From contig NZ_JAIWPU010000005.1 in assembly GCF_021191705.1 (NCBI RefSeq), positions 267,151-331,150 on the forward strand: a stretch of 64,000 nucleotides of DNA, in the 5' to 3' direction. Position 1 is the stretch's first letter; each line of letters begins with the position of its first letter. The notes under the pieces are model-generated. The model did not search any database. It was not told the origin of the DNA and saw nothing but the letters and a program-made list of their open reading frames with translations. Position numbers and translations under genes: made by a program. Below are positions 39,402-48,225 of this stretch, piece by piece. This DNA comes from Proluteimonas flavola. GTDB taxonomy: Bacteria > Pseudomonadota > Gammaproteobacteria > Xanthomonadales > Xanthomonadaceae.

Positions 39402-40517
39402 TCAGCGACGGCGCAGGCGGGAGAAGAACCCGCCCCGACGCGCGGGTTCGTCGACCGCTTCGGGTGCCTCGACGAGCGGCTCCGCGTAACCCGTGGCGAG
39501 GTTGGCGTTCACGAACCGGACCACTTCGTCTGCCGGCAGTCCGCTGGCGGCCACAATCTCGTCGAGCGTGGCCGGGCCCTTCATCATCGCGGTCGCGATG
39601 CGGAAGTGGCGCGGATACTCGCGCTCGGTCTGCGGCCACTTGTTCAGCTGGTAGCGCGCGTCCGGGTCGTGCTCCGGTGCGAGGGTGCCGTTGCCGGCCA
39701 ACAGGCCGCCCAGCCAGACCAGACGCAGCAGCGGCTGTGGCGCGCCGGACGCCTGCGCCTCGCGCGCCCAGGTCGCGTCGTCGACCGGTTCGATCGCATC
39801 GCGCCCGATCGGGCCATCGAAGTACTGGCTCAGCGGCTTGAGCGTGGTCGGGCCGTGGTACTGCTGTGCATCGAAATCGAGCCACAGCGTCGGCCCGGTC
39901 TCGCGGCGATAGCGACGGCGGCCGCGCAGCACGCCGGCATCGATCCAGGTCGCGAAGGGCAGGGCGCGTTCGGGTTCCGGTTCGGGTTCGGGCGCGACCG
40001 GGATGACCTCGGGTTCTGCCTGCGCTTCCGGTTCTGCGACGGGTGCGGGTTCGATTGCGCCTTCGGGCTCCTGAGGGCCGACTTCAGGGGCGGCCTGGAC
40101 CACCGGCGCGACTTCGGGCACGGTCACCGGGATCGCTTCTTCGCGCGAGTGGATCACAGGCGCAGCGGCCACCACCGCTGCAGGCACGACAGGCGCGCGC
40201 AGCACGATGTCCTGCCTCGCCGCGATCTCGCACAGCAGCGCAGCCATCGCGTTGTCGTCGAACGGACGCCCGAGCCGGAAATGGGTCTGTACGCGTGGCG
40301 CCGAGGTCAGGCCGACGATCTGCTTGCCCGCCGCGTGCAGGCGCAGCCAGCTCATCGGGCCGTACATGCTGTCCATGTCGACGATGACGTGTTCGGCATC
40401 GGATTCGGCGACCAGCAGGAACGGTTCGCCGAGCTGGGCGTTGGCACCGGCGAAAGCCGCGCGCAATGCGGTTTCGGTGGCGGTGTCCATTCCGCTCAGG
40501 GCGATGGTCAGGGGCAT
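39402..40517 (-). CDS. Hypothetical protein with Glu/Pro-rich linker
   Basis: 371 residues from the ATG at 40517 (MPLTIALSGMDTATETAL). An N-terminal alpha/beta part (about 1-100: EHVIVDMDSMYGPMSWLRLH) resembles a small receiver-like sheet. Residues about 115-205 are an Ala/Pro/Glu-rich linker (PEPEPEPER). The C-terminal part ends with a winged-helix-like segment (MMKGPATLDEIVAASGLPAD) and a basic tail (FFSRLRRR). I know similar uncharacterised proteins in xanthomonads but no function. Confidence 0.75.
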   Translation of the reverse strand: MPLTIALSGMDTATETALRAAFAGANAQLGEPFLLVAESDAEHVIVDMDSMYGPMSWLRLHAAGKQIVGLTSAPRVQTHFRLGRPFDDNAMAALLCEIAARQDIVLRAPVVPAAVVAAAPVIHSREEAIPVTVPEVAPVVQAAPEVGPQEPEGAIEPAPVAEPEAQAEPEVIPVAPEPEPEPERALPFATWIDAGVLRGRRRYRRETGPTLWLDFDAQQYHGPTTLKPLSQYFDGPIGRDAIEPVDDATWAREAQASGAPQPLLRLVWLGGLLAGNGTLAPEHDPDARYQLNKWPQTEREYPRHFRIATAMMKGPATLDEIVAASGLPADEVVRFVNANLATGYAEPLVEAPEAVDEPARRGGFFSRLRRR

Positions 40518-40623
40518 GCAGGAAGTACCGGGCGACGCGGCGCGAGGCGCGCTATCCATGAAGTGTAGCCAGTGCCACGCAGGCTGTGCAGCGCACGCGA
40601 TGCGCGGCGCGCGGCGGCGGACA

Positions 40624-41283
40624 TCAGCCGCGATCGCGGCGCGGCAGGTGGGTGCTGAGGAAGGCCATCTGGTCGGCGAGGATGTTGCGGTTGCTGAGGA
40701 TCAGATGCTCGATCCAGCTCGGCCGGAACGGCACCGCCAGCAGCGGCATCGACGCCTCCTGCGGCGTGCGTGCGCCCTTGCGCGAATTGCATTGGAAGCA
40801 CGCGGTGACCACGTTTTCCCAGATGTCGAGGCCACCGCGCGACAGCGGTTCGACATGGTCGCGGGTCAGCGTCTGCCGGCCGGCGCGACGACCGCAGTAC
40901 AGGCACAGCTGGTGATCGCGGGCGAACAGGGCGGTGTTGGTCAGCGCGGGCGTCGGATCGGTCGCGCTCGGACGCACGTGGCTGCGGCCGGCGATGATCG
41001 GATGCAGATCCATGCGGCTCTGCTGGCCGGTCGCCCGGCACATGCCGCCATGCACGGTCATGCAGGGATCGCCGAGCGTCCAGGCGACTGCGCCACGTGC
41101 GTACAGGCACGCCGCGTCCTGCCAGCTGATCCAGTTGAGCGCACGGCCGTGGGCGTCGAGTGCGAGCAGGCGGACTGCATCGAGACGCGGGGCGTGATCA
41201 GAAAGTGCGGCGGAAACTCCGGAATCCAGCGCGTTTGCAGCGCCGGTGGGGATCAGGCGTGCGATCGCGCTGTCTGCCTCCAT
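40624..41283 (-). CDS. HNH endonuclease
   Basis: 219 residues from the ATG at 41283. The HNH core lies in the C-terminal half: CLYCG as first Cys pair, TRDHVEPLSRGG with the catalytic His, WENVVTACFQCNSRKG with Asn and second Cys pair. The N-terminal 90 residues include a GRALNWISWQDAACLYARGAV segment seen in standalone HNH proteins of Proteobacteria. No neighbouring methylase, so a restriction role is not indicated. Confidence 0.85.
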   Translation of the reverse strand: MEADSAIARLIPTGAANALDSGVSAALSDHAPRLDAVRLLALDAHGRALNWISWQDAACLYARGAVAWTLGDPCMTVHGGMCRATGQQSRMDLHPIIAGRSHVRPSATDPTPALTNTALFARDHQLCLYCGRRAGRQTLTRDHVEPLSRGGLDIWENVVTACFQCNSRKGARTPQEASMPLLAVPFRPSWIEHLILSNRNILADQMAFLSTHLPRRDRG

Positions 41284-41377
41284 TGCGACCGAGCATATAC
41301 CCGATCGATGACACATTGCGCAACGGATGCACGCACGTCGCGACGCCGGGCGGCAGTGGCGGCGTGCGTGCAGGTTC

Positions 41378-43168
41378 TCAGCTGTCGAGCGCCTCGTTGG
41401 CGATCGACAGCAGCGAGGCCGGACCACTCGCGATCGCCGCCGCGTGCGACAGCGTGCGCGGCAGGATGCGGGTGAAGTAGAAGCGGGCGGTCTCGCGCTT
41501 GCCGGCCTTGAAGGTCTCCGGACGCGACGACGCATCGGCCACCGCCACGCTGCGCGCCCACCAGTAGGCCAGCGCCACATAGCCGGAGAAGAACAGGTAG
41601 TCGTGGGCGGCCGCGCCGATTTCCTCGGGATCGGCCGCGGCGCGTTCCGCGATCGAACGCGTCAGCGCCTGCCATTCGCCGGCCTTTGCCCGCAGCGGCT
41701 CGATGAACTCGGCCAGCGCCGCATCGTTCGAATGCTCGGCGCAGAAGCGCTCGATCATGCCGAGGAACACGCGCAGGCCCGCGCCCTGCAGCTGCAGGGT
41801 CTTGCGGCCCATCAGGTCCAGCGCCTGGATGCCGGTCGTGCCCTCGTAGAGCGTGGTGATGCGCGCGTCGCGGGCCAGTTGCTCGATGCCGTGCTCGGCG
41901 ATGTAGCCGTGGCCGCCGAAGCACTGCAGCGCGTGGTAGGTGCACTCGTTGCCCCACTCGGTCAGGCAGCCCTTGACGATCGGCGTCAGGAAGCCGAGCA
42001 GATCGTCGGCCTCCTTGCGCGCGGCATCGTCGGCGGCGAGTTCGGCGCTGTCGACCAGCGAACCGGCGTGATACGCCAGCAGGCGGCCGCCTTCGGTTAG
42101 CGACTTGCAGGTGAGCAGCATGCGGCGCACGTCGGGCTGCACGAGGATCGGATCGGCCGGCTTCGACGGCAGTTTCGGGCCCGACAGCGCACGCGACTGC
42201 AGACGTTCGCGCGCATAGCGCAGCGCGTTCTCGTAGGCGCGCGTGGCGAGGCCCAGGCCCTGCACGCCGACGCCGAGGCGCGCGGTGTTCATCATCGTGA
42301 ACATCGCCATCAGGCCCTTGTGCGGCTGGCCGATGAGATAACCCTGCGCGCCGTCGAAATTCATCACGCAGGTCGCGGAGCCGTGGATGCCCATCTTGTG
42401 CTCGACCGCGCCGCAGCGCACCGCGTTGCGTGCGCCGACCGTGCCGTCGCGCGCGACCTGGATCTTCGGCACGATGAACAGCGAGATGCCCTTGCTGCCC
42501 GCGGGCGCATTGGGCAGGCGCGCGAGCACCAGATGGATGATGTTGTCGGTGAGGTCGTGCTCGCCGGCGGTGATGAAGATCTTGGTGCCGGTGATCGCGT
42601 AGCTGCCATCGTCGACCGGCTCGGCGCGCGTCTTCAGCAGGCCCAGATCGGTGCCGCACTGCGGCTCGGTCAGGCACATGGTGCCGGTCCAGGTGCCGGC
42701 GATCAGCGGCTTGAGGAAGACTTCCTTCTGCCAGTCCTCGCCATGGTGGCGCAGCGCGTTGACGGCGCCGTGCGAGAGCAGCGGGAAATTGCTCCAGGCG
42801 AGGTTGGCGGCGTCGATCATTTCTTCGAGGCAGATGCCGATCGCGTGCGGCATGTTCATGCCGCCGAATTCGGCCGGTGCGCTCATGCCGGTCCAGCCGC
42901 CTTCGGCGAACTGGTCGTAGGCGGCCTTGAATCCGTCGGGCGTGGAGACCGCGCCGGTGGCCTTGTCGAAACGCACGCCCTGTTCGTCGCCGATGCGGTT
43001 GAGCGGCGCGAGCACGGTCTCGCACAGGCGCGCGCACTCGTCGAGCACGGCGTCGACGGTCTCGCGGTTGGCGTCGTCGAAGCCCAGCGTGGAGAACAGG
43101 GATTCGACCTGCAGCACGTCGTGCAGCGCGAAGCGGATGTCGGTCAACGGGGCGTGGTAGGTGCTCAT
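41378..43168 (-). CDS. Acyl-CoA dehydrogenase (FadE-like, 596 aa type)
   Basis: FAD-dependent enzyme that makes the first double bond in acyl-CoA during beta-oxidation. Seen: GMSAPAEFGGMNMPHA in the N-terminal helical domain, TMCLTEPQCGTDLGLLKTRA in the substrate/FAD beta domain, MGIHGSATCVMNFDGA, and the catalytic Glu in TLYEGTTGIQALDL. An extra C-terminal domain (about 470-596) marks the long subgroup seen in fatty-acid and phenylacetate or DSF-related degradation. Cytoplasmic. No partner enzymes adjacent. Confidence 0.92.
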   Translation of the reverse strand: MSTYHAPLTDIRFALHDVLQVESLFSTLGFDDANRETVDAVLDECARLCETVLAPLNRIGDEQGVRFDKATGAVSTPDGFKAAYDQFAEGGWTGMSAPAEFGGMNMPHAIGICLEEMIDAANLAWSNFPLLSHGAVNALRHHGEDWQKEVFLKPLIAGTWTGTMCLTEPQCGTDLGLLKTRAEPVDDGSYAITGTKIFITAGEHDLTDNIIHLVLARLPNAPAGSKGISLFIVPKIQVARDGTVGARNAVRCGAVEHKMGIHGSATCVMNFDGAQGYLIGQPHKGLMAMFTMMNTARLGVGVQGLGLATRAYENALRYARERLQSRALSGPKLPSKPADPILVQPDVRRMLLTCKSLTEGGRLLAYHAGSLVDSAELAADDAARKEADDLLGFLTPIVKGCLTEWGNECTYHALQCFGGHGYIAEHGIEQLARDARITTLYEGTTGIQALDLMGRKTLQLQGAGLRVFLGMIERFCAEHSNDAALAEFIEPLRAKAGEWQALTRSIAERAAADPEEIGAAAHDYLFFSGYVALAYWWARSVAVADASSRPETFKAGKRETARFYFTRILPRTLSHAAAIASGPASLLSIANEALDS

Positions 43169-43214
43169 GCGTCTGCCTGGCTGGTGTACATGTTCGTGTC
43201 TGGATGGCGCGGCG

Positions 43215-43688
43215 TCAGCGCATCACGCCGGGCAGGCCCGGGACGGGATTCAGGGTGCTGTCGCGACGCACGGTGTAATCCCTTGCGCTGCCACGATCGT
43301 CGGGCGCGGCAAGGATGCTGCCGTCGATCCGATAGGGCAGCGAGCGACCCGCCGCGAGCGCATCGGCCGCATGCAGGCGACCTTCCGCCGAGGGTGCGAG
43401 GGTCAGGTTCAGGATGTCGGCCGATTCGGGGCCGATCGTCAGTGTGGTCGCGTCTTCCAGCGTGCCCGCAGACACGCCATCGACCGACACCGCGAACCGG
43501 ATTGATTCGAAGCGCATCGGAATGCTGCTGTAGTTCTGCAGGCGCAGATCGACCGACCAGTTGCCGTCGGCGCCGACGCTCAACTGCTGGATGCTCGCGG
43601 TGGGCTCGGACACGCGGCGCTGCCCGGTCACGCAGGCGGCGAGGGCGCCTGCCATCAGCAGGATCGTCAGCAGTTTCCACGGTTTCAT
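43215..43688 (-). CDS. LEA14-like lipoprotein
   Basis: 157 residues from the ATG at 43688. Lipoprotein signal MKPWKLLTILLMAGALAAC with lipobox LAAC. The mature part reads as one beta sandwich: VDLRLQNYSSIPMRFESIRFAV matches the LEA type 2 motif, a fold of periplasmic proteins with unclear role. It probably anchors in the outer membrane (residue after Cys is Val, not Asp). Confidence 0.75.
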   Translation of the reverse strand: MKPWKLLTILLMAGALAACVTGQRRVSEPTASIQQLSVGADGNWSVDLRLQNYSSIPMRFESIRFAVSVDGVSAGTLEDATTLTIGPESADILNLTLAPSAEGRLHAADALAAGRSLPYRIDGSILAAPDDRGSARDYTVRRDSTLNPVPGLPGVMR

Positions 43689-43797
43689 GCGCGGCACTCC
43701 GGTTGCGGGTGGAGGCCGATGTTAACGCGTCGCCGGCCGCAGACTGCTGCGTGGAACCGGCGGAATGCCGCACTCGACACCAGTTTTCCAAAAACGG

Positions 43798-43826
43798 TTG
43801 CCGTCCGCGAGCCTGCCCCGTATCAT
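43798..43826 (+). promoter_or_regulatory. tRNA-Phe promoter
   Basis: TTGCCG (-35) at 43798-43803, exactly 17 bases, then TATCAT (-10) at 43821-43826, 14 bases before the tRNA 5' end. GC-rich discriminator (GCGCCTCCCG) is typical of stringently controlled stable RNA promoters. Confidence 0.75.
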
Positions 43827-43840
43827 GCGCCTCCCGCAGT

Positions 43841-43916
43841 GGCCGGGTAGCTCAGTTGGTAGAGCAGGGGATTGAAAATCCCCGTGTCGGGGGTTCGATT
43901 CCCTCCCCGGCCACCA
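43841..43916 (+). tRNA. tRNA-Phe (GAA)
   Basis: 76 bases with all arms: acceptor GGCCGGG/CCCGGCC, D-arm GCTCAGTTGGTAGAGC, anticodon stem GGGGA/TCCCC with loop TTGAAAA (anticodon GAA), T-loop TTCGATT, discriminator A and encoded CCA. Own promoter directly upstream. Confidence 0.97.
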
Positions 43917-44011
43917 TTGCGAACGTCGGAGGCCCGCCAAGTGCGGGTCTTCTGCGTCGTGGCCCCACCACTCGCGCGGCACGGTGGACCCTTGCGATCG
44001 TCCGCGGCCAC

Positions 44012-45013
44012 TCAACGCGCCCGTGCGGCGCGTATGCGGTCGTACAGGCCGCCATCGGCGAAATGCGTGGCCTGCGCCTTCGACCAGCCGCCGAACGCGT
44101 CCTCGACGGTGACCATGGCCAGCGGGCGGAAGCGCGCCAGCTGCGATGCCGGCACGCCTTCGCGCAGCATGGGGCGGAAATGGTGCTGCGCGACCAGCCG
44201 TTGCGCGGCCGGCGTGTACAGCGTCTCGACGTAGGCATCGGCTACTGCGCGGACGCCGTGCGCCTCGGCATTGCGGTCCACGACCGCGACCACTGGTTCG
44301 GCGCGGATGCTGATGCTGGGATACACGATCTCGAACGCCTGGCTGGTCAGCGGATCGGCCAGTACGCGCAATGCTTCGTTCTCCCACGCCAGCAGCACGT
44401 CGCCGATGTCGCGTTCGACGAAGGTGTCGCGGGCCCCGCGTGCGCCGCGGTCGAGCACCGGCACCTTGGCGTAGAGCCCGCGCATGTAGTCCAGTACGCG
44501 TGCGCCATCGCGATACGTGCGCGCCGCCCAGGTCCACGCCGCCAGATAACTCCAGCGCGCCACGCCGGAGGTCTTCGGATCGGCAGTGACCACTGCGACG
44601 TCGCCGACCAGATCGCCCCAGTCGGCGACGTGCTTCGGATTGCCCTTGCGCACGAGGAACACCACGGTCGAGGTGTAGGGCACGCTGTCGTGCGGCATCC
44701 GGTCGCGCCAGTCCGCATCGAGCAGTCCTGCCGATGCGATCCGGTCCACGTCCGCCGCGAGCGCGAGCGTCACGACATCCGCCGGCTCGCCCGCGATCAC
44801 CGCATCGGCCTGTGCGCCGGAGCCGCCATGCGTCTGCAACACCTCGACATCGTCACCGCCGCGCTGGCGCCACCCGACGGCGAACATGCGGTTGTAGTCG
44901 ACATAGAACTCGCGCGTCGGGTCGTAGGACGCGTTGCGGAGAACAAGCTCGTCTGCCGAAGCGGACGTGGGAAGCGCAAGGCACAGCAGCAGGGCAATCG
45001 AACGCATCGTCAT
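44012..45013 (-). CDS. Periplasmic sulfate-binding protein (Sbp/CysP type)
   Basis: 333 residues with a Sec signal peptide (MTMRSIALLLCLALPTSASA). LVLRNASYDPTREFYVDYN is the hallmark of sulfate/thiosulfate-binding proteins, followed by QTHGGSGAQADAVIAGEPADVV, the sulfate-site loop, and TADPKTSGVARWSYLAAW. It delivers sulfate to the CysTWA ABC transporter. The permease and ATPase genes are not adjacent, so they must lie elsewhere. Either of two near Met codons could be the start. Confidence 0.92.
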   Translation of the reverse strand: MTMRSIALLLCLALPTSASADELVLRNASYDPTREFYVDYNRMFAVGWRQRGGDDVEVLQTHGGSGAQADAVIAGEPADVVTLALAADVDRIASAGLLDADWRDRMPHDSVPYTSTVVFLVRKGNPKHVADWGDLVGDVAVVTADPKTSGVARWSYLAAWTWAARTYRDGARVLDYMRGLYAKVPVLDRGARGARDTFVERDIGDVLLAWENEALRVLADPLTSQAFEIVYPSISIRAEPVVAVVDRNAEAHGVRAVADAYVETLYTPAAQRLVAQHHFRPMLREGVPASQLARFRPLAMVTVEDAFGGWSKAQATHFADGGLYDRIRAARAR

Positions 45014-45113
45014 CGCCAGACTCCGTGAGGGCGGCTCGACGCCACCTTATCCGGTTGCCGTGTCACCCGCAGCAGGCGTCCGGGCCGGCGGATCCGCCGG
45101 CCCGTCACGCACC

Positions 45114-46634
45114 TCAGCAACAGCCGTGATCGCCGTGACGCGTGCCGCTGTCTGCGACGACCGCTGCGCCGGTGGTCTCGCCGCGCTGGCCGGCGTGGTG
45201 GTGCTCGACGATCACACGCGCCACGCAGCTGGTCACGCGCTTGCCCATTTCGATGTGCAGGAACTCGTTGGGACCGTGCGCGTTGGAGTGCGGGCCCAGC
45301 ACGCCGGTGATCATGAACTGCGCGCCGGGGAATTTCTCGCCGAGCATGCCCATGAACGGGATCGAGCCGCCTTCGCCCATGTACATCGCCGGCTTGTCGA
45401 AGAACGCCTGGCTGGCATCGTCGATCGCCTTGGTGAGCCACGGTGACATCTTGGGCGCATTCCAGCCGGTCGCGGCCTTTTCCAGGGCCATCGTCACGGT
45501 CGCACCATTCGGCGGGTCGGCCAGCAGCACCTGCTGCAACAGTTCGCCGGCGCGCTTGCCGTCGACGGTCGGAGGCAGGCGTAGCGACAGCTTCACCGCG
45601 GTGTGCGGGCGGAGCACGTTGCCGGCCGACTGCAGCGAGGGAATGCCGTCGACGCCGGTCACCGACAACGCCGGGCGCCAGGTGCGGTTGAGCACCAGCT
45701 CCGACAGGTCTTCCGATACCTGGTTGCCGGCGTCCTTCGGGAACATCGGCTGGAGCGCACCGGTCAGCGGGAACTTGTCGTAGATCGCGGTATCGAGCAC
45801 TTCGGCGGCGCGGCGCGCCTGCTCGAGGCGTTCGGCCGGGATTTCGGCATGCAGGCCGTCGACCAGGATGCGCCCGGTCACTTCGTCCTCGATGCGCGAG
45901 AGCAGTTGCCGCAGCAGGCGGAAGCTCGACGGCACCACGCCCGAGGCATCACCCGAATGCACGCCTTCATCGAGCACCTTCACTGTCAGGTTGCCGCCGG
46001 CGAGACCGCGCAGCGACGTCGTGCACCAGAGCTGCTCGTAGTTGCCGCACCCCGAGTCCAGGCAGACCACGAGCGACGGCTTGCCGATGCGGTCGGCGAG
46101 ATGATCGACATAGGCCGGCAGGTCGTAGCTGCCCGATTCCTCGCAGGCCTCGATCAGCACCACGCAGCGGGCATGTGGCAGGCCCTGTTCTTGGAGTGCC
46201 AGGATCGCGGTCAGCGAACCGTAGATGGCGTACCCGTCGTCGGCGCCACCGCGGCCATAGAGCTTGCCGTCGCGCAGCACCGGCTTCCACGGGCCGAGGT
46301 CGTCGTCCCAGCCGGTCATTTCCGGCTGCTTGTCGAGATGGCCGTAGAGCAGCACGCAGTCGCCGTCGCTGCCGCCGTTGGCAGCCGGGATCTCGATGAA
46401 GATCAGCGGGGTACGACCTTCGAGGCGGACGACGTCCAGCACCATGCCGGGGATCGACTGGGCCTGCGCCCAGCCCGACATCAGTTCGACGGCGCGTTCC
46501 ATGTGGCCGTTGGCGACCCAGTCGGCGTCGAACATCGGCGATTTGTTGGGGATCCGGATGTATTCGACGAGCTGGGGGACGATCTCGTCGTCCCACTTGG
46601 CGCCGACGAAACGGTCGGTCTGGCTGCTGTCCAT
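45114..46634 (-). CDS. M20-family dipeptidase/metallopeptidase
   Basis: 506 residues. Zinc-site motifs in order: YGHLDKQPEMTGW (His and following Asp), GRGGADDGYA, IEACEESGSYD (catalytic and ligand Glu), CLDSGCG, and the late His in LGPHSNAHGPNEFLHIE. The insertion dimer domain is present (about 200-330). It belongs to the carboxypeptidase/carnosinase-like branch and cleaves small peptides. The last 35 residues are unusual: several His (VEHHHAGQ) and an end in HGDHGCC, possibly a metal-holding tail. Confidence 0.9.
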   Translation of the reverse strand: MDSSQTDRFVGAKWDDEIVPQLVEYIRIPNKSPMFDADWVANGHMERAVELMSGWAQAQSIPGMVLDVVRLEGRTPLIFIEIPAANGGSDGDCVLLYGHLDKQPEMTGWDDDLGPWKPVLRDGKLYGRGGADDGYAIYGSLTAILALQEQGLPHARCVVLIEACEESGSYDLPAYVDHLADRIGKPSLVVCLDSGCGNYEQLWCTTSLRGLAGGNLTVKVLDEGVHSGDASGVVPSSFRLLRQLLSRIEDEVTGRILVDGLHAEIPAERLEQARRAAEVLDTAIYDKFPLTGALQPMFPKDAGNQVSEDLSELVLNRTWRPALSVTGVDGIPSLQSAGNVLRPHTAVKLSLRLPPTVDGKRAGELLQQVLLADPPNGATVTMALEKAATGWNAPKMSPWLTKAIDDASQAFFDKPAMYMGEGGSIPFMGMLGEKFPGAQFMITGVLGPHSNAHGPNEFLHIEMGKRVTSCVARVIVEHHHAGQRGETTGAAVVADSGTRHGDHGCC

Positions 46635-46680
46635 TCGGGTTTCCAGTGTGCGTAAAACGCAATTCTATCGCGGACCCGTG

Positions 46681-46698
46681 TGTAGGAATTTTCCTACA
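46681..46698. promoter_or_regulatory. Palindrome upstream of comEA
   Basis: TGTAGGAA-TT-TTCCTACA, arms of eight perfect pairs, lies 47 bases from the M20 start and 144 bases from the comEA start in the divergent intergenic region. Candidate operator for either gene; no known regulator assigned. Confidence 0.4.
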
Positions 46699-46841
46699 GC
46701 CGCTCGGGGGTTCGGCTGGCTACGGCTCAGCGGGGCCGCGGATATTCTGTCTGCGTGGTGTTGGGAAGACTGGCAGTACCGGCAAGGACGAATGAATCGT
46801 CAGTCGGGAAAGGATTCCACCCAATACCAAGGAGTTAGGAC

Positions 46842-47201
46842 ATGAAGTCGATCCGAGCTGTGCTTGCGTCACTGTGCCTTTCACTGCTGCTGGCAGGTAC
46901 CGCGTTCGCAAACGAAAGCGTGGAAAAGGTCAACATCAACACCGCGGATGCAGCCACGCTGGCACGCGTGCTGCACAACGTGGGACAGGCCAAGGCAGAA
47001 GCCATCGTGGCCTACAGGGATGAAAACGGTCCATTCCGAAGCGCCGAGCAGTTGGCGCAGGTGAAAGGCATCGGGTTGCGGACCGTCGAGCACAACGTCG
47101 ATCGTATCGAGGTGGGGGGCGCGGGATCGCAGGCAGGCGTGACGCGGGCACCGAGCCCGCCCGCTGCAGCCGGGAACAAGGGGACAGCGCAACTGCGCTG
47201 A
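46842..47201 (+). CDS. comEA: ComEA-like competence DNA-binding protein
   Basis: 119 residues: signal peptide (MKSIRAVLASLCLSLLLAGTAFA), then a helix-hairpin-helix domain with VNINTADAATLARVLHNVGQAKAEAI and YRDENGPFRSAEQL, and a second hairpin ending GIGLRTVEHN. The Gram-negative form is a small periplasmic protein that holds incoming DNA during natural transformation. The last 25 residues are a Pro/Gly-rich tail. Good AAGGAG site. A terminator follows at 47301. Confidence 0.93.
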   Translation: MKSIRAVLASLCLSLLLAGTAFANESVEKVNINTADAATLARVLHNVGQAKAEAIVAYRDENGPFRSAEQLAQVKGIGLRTVEHNVDRIEVGGAGSQAGVTRAPSPPAAAGNKGTAQLR

Positions 47202-47300
47202 CTTTGACCCATCGCTGACGTTCGCACAGGAAGTGCCGGCGTCAGACGAGGAGCAGGACGCTCCACGGGACCGGCAGGATGCTGCTACAGGGACGTAACC

Positions 47301-47342
47301 GTCGCCCGCCTCGCAATGGATGCCAGGCGGGCGACCCTGTTT
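47301..47342 (+). terminator. Intrinsic terminator of comEA
   Basis: GTCGCCCGCCT pairs perfectly with AGGCGGGCGAC (11 pairs, 13-base loop), then CCTGTTTT. It lies about 100 bases after the comEA stop. Confidence 0.85.
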
Positions 47343-47526
47343 TGGGCGTTCCGTTCTCGCGTCGGCCCAGCGTGTCATCAATTCGGAGCAGGCCGCGTTG
47401 GGTCTGGAAGGCCGTCAGGTGGTGTTGCGTGGCGCAGTGCCTGACTGGCCGTCAGGCCAAGCCGCGCGGCGCCGGCTGGAGCGGCGCGACCTGCTCGGGA
47501 TTGATGACACGCCCTAGACTGGCGGC
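47343..47526 (+). other. Intergenic stretch with short open frame, no clear gene
   Basis: The gap between comEA and the HutD gene is 325 bases. After the terminator one frame stays open to 47517 (ending RRLERRDLLGIDDTP) with coding-like third positions, but its only ATG lies inside the terminator stem. It may be a remnant of a gene end; no family seen. Confidence 0.3.
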
Positions 47527-48159
47527 ATGACCGATCCGTCCCCTGTCCGACACCTCCGCGCACAGGATGCGCAATGCATCCGCTGGCGGAATGGCCAGGG
47601 TTGGACGCGTGAGATCCATGCCGAAGCCGGTGTCGACAGCGAAGAGTGGCGATGGCGGCTGTCGATTGCCGACATCGATCGGCCTGCCGCGTTTTCCCGG
47701 TTCGAGGGTGTCGACCGGGAGCTGATGCTGTTGTCGGGCGATGGCTTGACCCTGCGCTTAGAGGATGGGCAGGTCGCGGACCTGCAGCCGCCGCATGCGC
47801 GGCTACGGTTCGCTGGCAGTCGCGCATTGCATGGTGAGCCGGCGGGTCCGGGCGTCAGTGCGCTCAACCTGATGTGGCGTGCCGGCTGTGTGGATGCGTC
47901 GGTCTGGCACCGGCCGCTGTTGGGCACGATGGTGGTGTTCGTAGATCCGGGGGACTGCTGGGTGGTCCACGTGCTGGCGGGAGAGGTCGGCCTCGCGGAG
48001 ACGGATGTGGTCCAAGGCACGCGCGGCGACACGCTGTTGCTGCGTGCGACCGACAGCCGGCGGCGGTTCGGACTCGATGGCGGCGGGGAACTGCTGCTGG
48101 TCCGGTTTGCCGCCGTCGACAAGGTCGCTCCGGAAGAAGAAATGCCCGCCGCGCCGTAG
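47527..48159 (+). CDS. HutD/Ves-family cupin protein
   Basis: 210 residues. CIRWRNGQGWTREIHAEAG near the start, WRWRLSIADIDRPAAFSRFEGVDRELMLLSG and LNLMWRAG are the conserved features of the HutD/Ves family, a double cupin. HutD is linked to histidine use in some bacteria, but no hut genes are near and biochemical function is not settled. Stop at 48159, followed by a strong bidirectional terminator. Confidence 0.88.
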   Translation: MTDPSPVRHLRAQDAQCIRWRNGQGWTREIHAEAGVDSEEWRWRLSIADIDRPAAFSRFEGVDRELMLLSGDGLTLRLEDGQVADLQPPHARLRFAGSRALHGEPAGPGVSALNLMWRAGCVDASVWHRPLLGTMVVFVDPGDCWVVHVLAGEVGLAETDVVQGTRGDTLLLRATDSRRRFGLDGGGELLLVRFAAVDKVAPEEEMPAAP

Positions 48160-48191
48160 GCGCGACAGGCATTTCCAGGTCATTCGGAACG

Positions 48192-48218
48192 ACTGCGACC
48201 CGACTGACGGGTCGCAGT
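48192..48218. terminator. Bidirectional terminator between HutD and TonB receptor
   Basis: Perfect 11-pair stem ACTGCGACCCG/CGGGTCGCAGT with loop ACTGA between two convergent genes (stops at 48159 and 48226). Confidence 0.8.
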
Positions 48219-48225
48219 ATCCCGA

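Noticed and set aside
37544..39841. 765-codon open frame on the plus strand
   Set aside because: It is antisense to dxs and the following gene; high GC with strong third-position bias keeps this frame open. The translation has no domain character.
42320..45028. 902-codon plus-strand frame
   Set aside because: It runs across tRNA-Phe and opposes four well-supported genes.
47320..47517. 65-codon open frame downstream of comEA
   Set aside because: The only ATG lies inside the terminator stem, no ribosome-binding site; kept only as a possible remnant.
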